Shown: piece after piece, positions 1 through 5,690 of the stretch | How the letters are laid out: the number at the start of each line of letters is the position of its first letter | How positions within the stretch are numbered: position 1 is the first letter of the stretch | From: Ignavibacteria bacterium | GTDB taxonomy: Bacteria; Bacteroidota; Ignavibacteria; Tepidaquicellales; OLB5 | Length of the DNA: 9,138 nucleotides | Direction: 5' to 3' | Assembly (NCBI GenBank): GCA_030835005.1 | Contig: JAUQWT010000399.1 | Location: 1 to 9,138, forward strand | Notes under the pieces: generated by a model | What the model was told of the DNA's origin: nothing | What the model saw: only the letters and a program-made list of their open reading frames with translations | The model's database searches: none | Made by a program: the position numbers and the translations under genes

Positions 1-1
1 T

Positions 2-712
2 CCCGACAGCCTTATGCAGAAAATTGCATTTGAGATGAACCTCGCAGAAACTGCATTTGTGCTGAAGGAAAAAGATTCCGAAAGCTACAGCCTGCGCTGG
101 ATGACACCCGTAAGCGAAGTTGATCTTTGCGGACATGCTACACTTGCAAGTTCACATATTATGTGGCAAAAGGGAATATGCAGTACGGATAAGCCTATTC
201 GTTTTAACACGCGGAGCGGTGAGCTGATTGCAGATTATTACAAAGGTGAAATTGGACTCAACTTCCCTGCAATCACTGAGAAAGTTATCGATTATCCCAA
301 GGAGCTTATTACAGCAATCGGGGGAATAACCCCAAAATACGTTGGAATGACTAAATGGAATTATCTGGTGGAAGTCGATAGTGAAGAAGCTGTCCGCAGC
401 TTAAAGCCGGATTTCAACGTAATGCTTACTCTGCCCGGGTGGGGAACCATCATTACCGCCAAAGCGGATATGCCGGGATATGATTTCGTTTCGCGCTTTT
501 TTGCACCTGAAAAAGGTATTCAGGAAGATCCCGTAACAGGCTCAGCGCACTGCGCACTGGGTCCGTATTGGCAAAAACGCCTTGGTAAAGATTCATTCAT
601 AGCCTACCAGGCATCGGAGCGCGGGGGAACGGTTGGAGTTAAAGTAAATGGTGATAGAGTTATGCTTACGGGGCAAGCGGTTACGGTAATCGAAGGTGAA
701 ATTAGTGTGTAG
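2..712 (+). CDS. PhzF-family isomerase/epimerase-like protein, 5' end outside window
   Basis: The reading frame is already open at base 2 (P-D-S-L before the first Met at 14), so the gene starts upstream and probably lacks about 30 N-terminal residues here. Counting from the Met at 14, family signatures are clear: NLAETAFV, whose Glu12 matches the catalytic glutamate of PhzF; the block TPVSEVDLCGHATLASSH; EDPVTGSAHCALGPYW; and SERGGTVGVKV near the C-terminus. PhzF proteins have a two-lobed diaminopimelate-epimerase-like fold, are cytosolic and need no cofactor. The founding member isomerises a phenazine precursor, but most relatives in bacteria have no known substrate, so no phenazine pathway is implied. 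The stop is TAG at 710-712. The next gene is convergent, and I see no terminator in the 63-base gap. Base composition is clearly richer in GC than the following region. Confidence 0.93.
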   Translation, partial: PDSLMQKIAFEMNLAETAFVLKEKDSESYSLRWMTPVSEVDLCGHATLASSHIMWQKGICSTDKPIRFNTRSGELIADYYKGEIGLNFPAITEKVIDYPKELITAIGGITPKYVGMTKWNYLVEVDSEEAVRSLKPDFNVMLTLPGWGTIITAKADMPGYDFVSRFFAPEKGIQEDPVTGSAHCALGPYWQKRLGKDSFIAYQASERGGTVGVKVNGDRVMLTGQAVTVIEGEISV

Positions 713-775
713 TATATTAGAATCATTTTCCAGAACTCATTTGTTTACCTGATCAGTTATACCAATAGGAAGACA

Positions 776-1228
776 TTACTTTTTTAAAAAATTTTGTGTA
801 TCAACTGGTGGCATGTAAATTTTTTCAAAAATAGTACCCGATAATTTCACAAACATTATACCGCGAGATGTTGCTATAGAAGTCCCAAATAATTTCTCAA
901 TTAAATCTTGTGGAACAAAGGTTTTACCTCCTGTTTTTTTTATTACTCTCAGATAATTCTTAAATTCAAATTCAATTTCTGTTTTAAGATTGCAGATAAC
1001 CTGAGGCTTAGTTTGCGTTTTTTTCTTATACAAGATATCAATTTTAGTAAGAATTGCAATTGTTTTAGATTTTGGGATTAGTTTGTGTGCACCACTAATA
1101 TTAAATCTAAAAAGATCTCTATTGATTTTTTTTGGTCCTCTATAGATAGAAGTATGTAAGACAAAATCCATTACTTTTATACTTGAAATAGAAATTAAAG
1201 CTTTATTCTGTTTTTTGCTTTGTGTCAT
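776..1228 (-). CDS. SecB-like chaperone of a toxin-antitoxin-chaperone module (putative)
   Basis: A 150-residue protein, last gene of the three-gene operon. Its ATG overlaps the antitoxin stop codon by one base (TAATG), so translation is probably coupled. The layout matches SecB-family chaperones: an early strand IKVMDFVL, then alternating beta strands, a Cys-Asn-Leu strand leading into EIEFEFKNY (compare the CEVQQ strand of SecB), and a C-terminal helix-strand block with SIATSRGIMF, SGTIFEKIYMPPVDTQNFL. The last block parallels SecB's MVSRGTF...APVNFDALF. The length is also that of SecB (about 150). In known TAC modules such as Mycobacterium tuberculosis Rv1955-Rv1957, the SecB-like protein binds the antitoxin tail and stops it aggregating and being degraded. 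No signal peptide or membrane segment is visible; a cytosolic homotetramer is expected. The assignment rests on pattern recognition plus gene order, not a profile search. Confidence 0.68.
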   Translation of the reverse strand: MTQSKKQNKALISISSIKVMDFVLHTSIYRGPKKINRDLFRFNISGAHKLIPKSKTIAILTKIDILYKKKTQTKPQVICNLKTEIEFEFKNYLRVIKKTGGKTFVPQDLIEKLFGTSIATSRGIMFVKLSGTIFEKIYMPPVDTQNFLKK

Positions 1229-1680
1229 TAGTTAAATGATGTTGTTGTAATATTTTCAAATTTATTCTCGTATTTAGACTCAATCTTGTTTAATGTCATT
1301 TCTTGATCTTTCTGTGGGTCTATCTCAATCATATTAACACTATCAGAATGAAAAAAGCAATTGTTGAAAGTTTTTAGATAAGCCCCAATCATGATTTCCT
1401 TATAACTATTTGGCTGCATAATTTCCTCAAATGTCTTATAATTTATATCTGGAACTCTTTGAATTGCAATAGATAATTCAATTAGCTTTTTCAAAGTTGG
1501 ATTAAAGTTTCCATTCAAAATTTGTGAAATGTAACCTTTTGTTACATTTAACATTTCTGCCATTTCGTTTTGCGAAATATTTTGTTCTTGCATGTAATTA
1601 TAGAATTGCCTGTAAAACTCGTTTTGAGTCTTTTCAAACCAATAGGCTGAACTTTTAATTAATTCTTTTTTATTTTTCAT
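1228..1680 (-). CDS. higA: HigA-like Xre-family antitoxin with long C-terminal tail
   Basis: A 150-residue DNA-binding protein. Its ATG (1678-1680) overlaps the toxin stop as ATGA, typical of toxin-antitoxin pairs. Residues about 22-76 form a Xre/Cro helix-turn-helix: NISQNEMAEMLNV supplies the second helix and TKGYISQILNGNF the recognition helix, followed by NPTLKKLIELSIAI. The N-terminal 20 residues include YWFEKTQNEFYRQF. After the HTH come about 75 residues (76-150), unusually long for a HigA, ending in a polar stretch rich in Glu, Asn, Lys and Thr. In TAC systems a C-terminal chaperone-addiction (ChAD) segment makes the antitoxin unstable unless bound by the SecB-like partner, and this tail is the natural candidate. 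The protein should bind toxin, and the operon's operator together with it, repressing transcription. The HTH assignment is solid; the antitoxin role follows from operon context. Confidence 0.8.
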   Translation of the reverse strand: MKNKKELIKSSAYWFEKTQNEFYRQFYNYMQEQNISQNEMAEMLNVTKGYISQILNGNFNPTLKKLIELSIAIQRVPDINYKTFEEIMQPNSYKEIMIGAYLKTFNNCFFHSDSVNMIEIDPQKDQEMTLNKIESKYENKFENITTTSFN

Positions 1681-2075
1681 GTCTTCTTCTGGCCTAGCGT
1701 TTTAAAGTAATCTTTCTTTACTTTTCTAAATTGTCTAATATCTTTAGCTTGTTTATTTTTTTGTCCACCAAAAATGATGATTTTTCCGGTTTTGGTTAAA
1801 TGAGTCAAATAAATTCTTAAATTTTGTGTTTTGATTTCATACTCTTTATTGATTTCATTCTTTGGTGTAATGTCTTTAAATTTTTTACTCGGCAATGACC
1901 TCATTTGAGACACATCTTCTAATCTTGCTTGAACAACATCTAATTCATTTGAAAAATTACTTTCCTTTTTGATCTGTTCAGTGAATTCATCAAATTGGCA
2001 TTTTCCATCAACTATTAGTTTAAAGATCGCTTGCTGTCCCTGTATTTCCTCTATCCTTTGTAATCGATATTTCAT
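1677..2075 (-). CDS. higB: RelE/HigB-like mRNA interferase toxin (putative)
   Basis: A 132-residue basic protein, first in the operon; toxin-first order is typical of higBA and TAC loci. The ATG at 2073-2075 is preferred. A TTG sits directly before it (2076-2078) and would add one residue, but ATG is the stronger start. No clear Shine-Dalgarno sequence precedes either. The C-terminal half carries the recognisable core: LRIYLTHLTKTGKIIIFGG at about residues 86-104, followed by a lysine/arginine-rich helix (QKNKQAKDIRQFRKVKKDYF). This resembles the strand-strand-basic-helix end of RelE/HigB/Gp49-type toxins, which cut mRNA on the ribosome using basic residues. The N-terminal half (KLIVDGKCQFDEFTEQI) also fits HigB-like families. 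It is longer than the usual 90-110 residues. No membrane segments are seen. The toxin role is inferred from this core plus the adjacent antitoxin. Confidence 0.72.
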   Translation of the reverse strand: MKYRLQRIEEIQGQQAIFKLIVDGKCQFDEFTEQIKKESNFSNELDVVQARLEDVSQMRSLPSKKFKDITPKNEINKEYEIKTQNLRIYLTHLTKTGKIIIFGGQKNKQAKDIRQFRKVKKDYFKTLGQKKT

Positions 2076-2085
2076 CAAAAAAGTT

Positions 2086-2108
2086 TAGTTATAACTATAC
2101 TCATAACT
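2086..2108. promoter_or_regulatory. Candidate antitoxin operator (repeated ATAACT half-sites)
   Basis: A perfect 12-base palindrome TAGTTATAACTA lies at 2086-2097. A further ATAACT half-site lies at 2103-2108, 12 bases from the ATAACT at 2091-2096. These sites sit between the candidate -7 box and the toxin ATG, where a bound HigA-type repressor would block transcription. The repeats are seen directly; the binding is inferred. In such AT-rich DNA, chance repeats are a real alternative. Confidence 0.4.
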
Positions 2109-2111
2109 CTA

Positions 2112-2141
2112 CAAATATACCAAAATTTGACTTAAAATCAA
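2112..2141 (-). promoter_or_regulatory. Bacteroidota-type promoter of the TAC operon
   Basis: On the minus strand TTG (2141-2139) is followed after 19 bases by TATATTTG (2119-2112). This is a full match to the Bacteroidota housekeeping promoter pattern TTG-N19-TAnnTTTG. Transcription would start near 2107-2104, giving a leader of about 30 bases before the toxin ATG. The site fits the position and strand of the operon and helps place the organism. Confidence 0.6.
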
Positions 2142-2348
2142 TCCCATATTATAAATATTTGGTTTAACATATGTTAGAATGTGAATATGTCCTTAATAAA
2201 TGATAAAAATAAATCTTTCAACTATTTAAACAATTATTAGCTAAACTTAAGAAAAAAGTGCACTTCGATATAAGAATATATTTTTATGGTTATGTTATGA
2301 TATTCTAGAAAGCTACCTCAAAAAGGAGGGGTATCGTATAATCTTAAT
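2142..2348. other. AT-rich intergenic stretch with no recognised gene
   Basis: This stretch lies between the stop of the large nuclease-like gene and the TAC promoter. I see no open frame of note, no RNA gene and no strong terminator. A weak stem (TACCTC with GAGG...TA) near 2315-2337 has no following T tract on either strand. The large gene and the TAC operon are therefore probably separate transcription units, although read-through cannot be excluded. Confidence 0.5.
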
Positions 2349-5285
2349 TTACATAAACGGGTCTTGATGATCTATATCATCTGTCCAGTAATTATATCTA
2401 CTTGAAAGAAAATTTTCAATTGCCGGCCAATCTGGAGTTTTTTGATGTGGCTCCAGACCCCATCCTATAACGGTACTGTACATGGTTAACTGTAATTGAG
2501 AATGTAACTTTTCTTCATTTACTTCAGTAAATGGAATAAGAGTCTCGTTTTCTTTTTCTTCGGTAAAATAGCTATCTTTAAATTTTTCAAGAAATTCTTT
2601 TTCATTTTGAATAATGGAGTGTTTTTTATTCATTTTGTAGTTAATGACCAAATTGGCGAGAGCCATCAATATGTGCCAATCTTTCCAACCTTTAGCCCTT
2701 AATTTCGAAACAAGTAATTTTAAGCTTTCTTCTTTTTTAATTTTTTGTAAAGTGAACTTGATAGGTATCACAGAATGTTCGTATCTATTCTTGATTGCTT
2801 TTAATGCTTCTCTTTTCGTATATGTGGGTCCGATTTTATTCGTATAGTCTAATTCCGCTGTTTCAGGTATTTTGAAATTTAACAAAAGGTTGGGTTTTTC
2901 TTTTGTTCTCCTTTCGATCGAAGCAAATTCTGTTTCACTAATAAACGCATTGTATATTACATTATAAAATTGAAAAAAAGTCACTTTGTTGGAAAGATCA
3001 TCTTTGAAATTCTTTTCCATTATTTTTACAAAGTCTTTACCTTTGAGTAAAGACACTTCAAATAAGATAGTCGTCATAACTTGAAATAAGGTCTTACTGA
3101 ATTCAGCGTAGTCTATATAATTCAATTTATCATACCTTGGGATACTAACTTTCCAAATTCTATCTTCATTTGAAGGTATAGACTCAAAAGTAATTTTTCC
3201 ATTCTCAATAATCTCAATACTAATTTTTATTTTTGTTTTGATTAAACAGAGGTCATGTTGAGCTAATTCAACTTGAAATATTTGAAACATTGAAACAAAT
3301 TCCTCAGAAATTGATGTTGTTACATAGTCATTATTGAATTCAACATACCAACTAATACCCAGTCCATTCCAATGTATAACTCTTGGGTTTCCTAAATCAT
3401 TGAAGGGAATATCTGTGAAATAATCTTCAAGGTGTCTATCAAAATTTTCTTTTTCAAAAGAACTATTGGAACTTTTTTCTAGTTCATCTTTTAAGAAGAA
3501 TATTTCTTCTTTTATATAACCCCATTTTTCAATTTCACCAAGAAGATAATTGTCAAGTCCAACACCGTATTTTTCAGAAAAAAATAGAATTTTTGCTGTA
3601 TTAAGGAGGATGCTCTGTTCGTGTTCATCTGTAAATATCTCTTTTTCAATATTTGTATGAGAAATTAAGCTAAATTTTATTAAGGAAAAGAAACTCAAGA
3701 ACGAGCCTTGTAAAAAATCTGAGTTTGCAGCCATTATGAGTGATTGGGTCAAATATTTGAGCAAATCAAGATTCGGATTATTCAGTACAAAATATGCTGC
3801 AATCAATGAATAATATTTTGCTGCATAGTTCAATTTCAGTGTTTGGTATACTTCGCTTAACACAATCATTGTATAAATTGAGCCTTTTATTCTCTCGTCT
3901 GTGTATGTCTTTATTTTAATTTCATGGAGAGTTTTTATAGCTTTAAAATATTCCTTGTTGTTAAAATAGATTTTAGCTCTTTGTGTTGCTTTTTCAGCAG
4001 CCAAATAGTTGCCATATCTTTTTGCTAAGTGTTTCTCTGCTTTTTTTACTAAGTTTTCGAATTCGGTCGTATCCAATTCAACTTTCTTGAATGTTTCTAT
4101 GAAATCATAAAATCTATCACATAACAGTTCAAGATGATAAAGGGGTGCATTTGGGACTAATTTAATCAACTTATTGTACCATTTCGCGGCATTTTTCAAA
4201 TTAAACCCTCTTTTTGAGTCCAAAGTTGTCATTTCAATAAATGCCCTGGTTTCAAATAAAAGACACTTCGAATTGGGGCTGAGGCCCTTCTGCAACTGCT
4301 TTTCTATAATACTAATTATTTGTGTGCGCCATTTACCAAATTGTCTATCTTCAAGAGATATCAAATTTGATTTATTAGCGGTGTGCATGTAAGTAAGCAT
4401 CACAGCTAAATCTTCAAGTTCAGTGGGTGTCAAATCCAAATTATCAAGCTTCTGAAAGTACCTAATTATTAGCAATTCATCATCATCAAGTGTTTCCAAA
4501 CCTGCCCTTTTCAAAACTAAATATTCGTAGATAGCCTTGTCTTGTAATAATGGAAAATTACTGGATTCAATAAACAGTTTCAAAAGACTTATCCAAAGTG
4601 GCAAATCACTATTATACTTTTCATTCTTGAAGATATTCCGAACAACATTTTTAATTTCAATGAACTCTTCGAAGTTTAATTCTAATTGGTCTTTGTGTTC
4701 TTTGTAATAATTATGTTTTTTAACGTACCAGTTTTTTTCATTTAATGGTCGAGGAAAAATTTCATTTGGTATGCTTAAATATTGAACAGCAATCCAGAAA
4801 GTGTCAAAATCTGCCAATAATTCAGAAATTGACTGAGCATCGTGTATTTCTAGTTGGCATTGATATCTATCTTCAGCCCATTTTTGCAGTTTGTTTCTTT
4901 TACCAATTGGTATATCTTGTCCACTAAAAAAAATAATTTTTTCAATTTTTGGTCTATTTTTCGTGATTTTCTGCACATCACTTTTAACTTTTTTGTCAAA
5001 CTCTTTATCAAGTGAACAACAAAAAACGATAGGCTTATCTGAAAGTAGTCCTAAATATGCTGAATCATTTGTAAAATGAGTCCTCAAATATGAGTAAAAA
5101 GTCTCAAAATCGACACCTTGATCCCCAAAGGCAGAAACTGGCCCAGTTGAAGGTGTAATGTTGCTACAAATTCTTTTCCTAGTAAGGTGTCTGCATAGAT
5201 GTTCGAAATCGTGGAAAAGATTTTTTGAAGTTAATTGTTCTATTCCAAATCTAATTTGTCCTATTACTTGAGTAAGGTTAATCAT
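2349..5285 (-). CDS. Large putative nuclease-TPR protein, candidate defence effector
   Basis: A 978-residue soluble protein with no signal peptide or membrane segment. Residues 1-180 look like a restriction-endonuclease-type (PD-(D/E)XK-like) domain: FHDFEHLCRHL (Glu28), then TGPVSAFGDQGVDFETF (Asp55, Asp59, Glu61), a hydrophobic strand IVFCCSLDK ending at Lys94, and KIEKIIFFSGQDIPIGKRNKLQKW, closing with SELLADFDTFWIAVQYLSIP. Acidic residues followed by a strand ending in Lys suggest a metal-dependent nuclease site, but I cannot assign the catalytic residues firmly. Residues about 330-560 are helical with TPR-like pairs (NAAKWYNKLIKLVP, AEKATQRAKIYFNNKEYFKAIKTL). The last 350 residues are unrecognised, with a conserved-looking GWKDWHILMALANLVINYK near 865-885. 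No Walker A motif is visible, so it is not an obvious STAND ATPase. It is AT-rich, antisense to the flanking genes and next to a TAC module, a context typical of defence cargo. Its function is unknown. Confidence 0.75.
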   Translation of the reverse strand: MINLTQVIGQIRFGIEQLTSKNLFHDFEHLCRHLTRKRICSNITPSTGPVSAFGDQGVDFETFYSYLRTHFTNDSAYLGLLSDKPIVFCCSLDKEFDKKVKSDVQKITKNRPKIEKIIFFSGQDIPIGKRNKLQKWAEDRYQCQLEIHDAQSISELLADFDTFWIAVQYLSIPNEIFPRPLNEKNWYVKKHNYYKEHKDQLELNFEEFIEIKNVVRNIFKNEKYNSDLPLWISLLKLFIESSNFPLLQDKAIYEYLVLKRAGLETLDDDELLIIRYFQKLDNLDLTPTELEDLAVMLTYMHTANKSNLISLEDRQFGKWRTQIISIIEKQLQKGLSPNSKCLLFETRAFIEMTTLDSKRGFNLKNAAKWYNKLIKLVPNAPLYHLELLCDRFYDFIETFKKVELDTTEFENLVKKAEKHLAKRYGNYLAAEKATQRAKIYFNNKEYFKAIKTLHEIKIKTYTDERIKGSIYTMIVLSEVYQTLKLNYAAKYYSLIAAYFVLNNPNLDLLKYLTQSLIMAANSDFLQGSFLSFFSLIKFSLISHTNIEKEIFTDEHEQSILLNTAKILFFSEKYGVGLDNYLLGEIEKWGYIKEEIFFLKDELEKSSNSSFEKENFDRHLEDYFTDIPFNDLGNPRVIHWNGLGISWYVEFNNDYVTTSISEEFVSMFQIFQVELAQHDLCLIKTKIKISIEIIENGKITFESIPSNEDRIWKVSIPRYDKLNYIDYAEFSKTLFQVMTTILFEVSLLKGKDFVKIMEKNFKDDLSNKVTFFQFYNVIYNAFISETEFASIERRTKEKPNLLLNFKIPETAELDYTNKIGPTYTKREALKAIKNRYEHSVIPIKFTLQKIKKEESLKLLVSKLRAKGWKDWHILMALANLVINYKMNKKHSIIQNEKEFLEKFKDSYFTEEKENETLIPFTEVNEEKLHSQLQLTMYSTVIGWGLEPHQKTPDWPAIENFLSSRYNYWTDDIDHQDPFM

Positions 5286-5347
5286 TTAATTTTTTTAATA
5301 AATATATGAATTTCAAAAGGAAAAATTAATACTATTTGAAATACTTC

Positions 5348-5378
5348 TTGACACTAACAAAAAAAATTCTTAAGTTTG
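5348..5378 (+). promoter_or_regulatory. Bacteroidota-type promoter for the structured leader RNA
   Basis: TTG at 5348-5350, 20 bases, then TAAGTTTG at 5371-5378: a full match to TTG-N20-TAnnTTTG. It points rightward, away from the nuclease-like gene, and would start transcription near 5384-5387. That leads into the foldable RNA, its terminator and, on read-through, the exporter gene. No comparable site is visible between the terminator and the exporter ATG. Confidence 0.55.
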
Positions 5379-5384
5379 TAATAA

Positions 5385-5617
5385 CACTAACTAACGGACA
5401 TTTTATAAATTAAACTATGAGGATGAAAATCAGAAAGTAATATGAGTAAGTTCATCACTACATATATGGTGTCAATCACCGCACCCGTCACATTTAATGA
5501 TATGGGTGTACTACGTCCGCACGTTAGCGTAAAACGGAGGTTAGAAGGATAAAACCTGATAACAATAAAGAGTTTAAGCAAACCGCGGACAAGTAAAAAA
5601 GTCTGCGGTTTTTTTTT
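5385..5617 (+). ncRNA. Candidate structured leader RNA or small RNA ending in an intrinsic terminator
   Basis: The stretch between promoter and terminator, about 230 bases, has no convincing gene but several stems. CTAAC 5391-5395 pairs with GTTAG 5523-5527 and GGAC 5396-5399 with GTCC 5515-5518, closing a domain. Inside are GGTG/CACC (5468-5471 with 5477-5480) and CACCC/GGGTG (5482-5486 with 5504-5508, with an inner TCA/TGA). AGGTT/AACCT (5538-5542 with 5553-5557) follows. GTCCGC at 5515-5520 is also the exact complement of GCGGAC (5585-5590) in the terminator's 5' arm. Closing helix and antiterminator are therefore mutually exclusive, as in a riboswitch or attenuator for the exporter. I do not recognise a known riboswitch class. 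It could equally be an independent small RNA. The pairings were found by eye, without energy calculation. Confidence 0.45.
5581..5617 (+). terminator. Strong intrinsic terminator upstream of the ABC exporter
   Basis: The arms AACCGCGGAC (5581-5590) and GTCTGCGGTT (5601-5610) form a 10-pair stem with one G-U wobble. The loop is the 10-base AAGTAAAAAA, and a run of nine T's ends at 5617. It points rightward, yet there is no protein gene just upstream on this strand, so it ends either a small RNA or a regulatory leader. About 35 bases further on, GCGGT/ACCGC (5652-5656 with 5662-5666) repeats the same stem core. Confidence 0.85.
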
Positions 5618-5690
5618 GGAGTGAATTAAAGCATCTAAAGATGAACCCTGAGCGGTCAAAAACCGCAAAAGGGCTAAAAACCATAAAAAA

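Noticed and set aside
2311..2337. Stem TACCTC/GAGG..TA downstream of the large gene as its terminator
   Set aside because: Short, interrupted by a bulge and lacking a T tract in the direction of the gene.
5299..5306. Near match TATATTTA to the -7 box, as promoter of the large nuclease-like gene
   Set aside because: One mismatch, no TTG at the right distance, and it would leave a leader of only a few bases. No promoter is claimed for this gene.
5385..5545. CTAAC/GTTAG boxes as an integron attC site
   Set aside because: The boxes do not match the required R'/R'' consensus ends, and no integrase or cassette structure is present. They are better explained as the closing helix of the leader RNA.
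747..5560. ACCTGAT present on both sides of the AT-rich block (747-753 and 5554-5560) as possible insertion repeats
   Set aside because: Seven bases is easily matched by chance, the neighbouring bases do not match, and there is no integrase or tRNA nearby.
5550..5575. Resemblance of AACCTGATAACA to the TPP riboswitch core
   Set aside because: Only a short match; the other conserved TPP riboswitch segments (CTGAGA and the flanking helices) are not found upstream.
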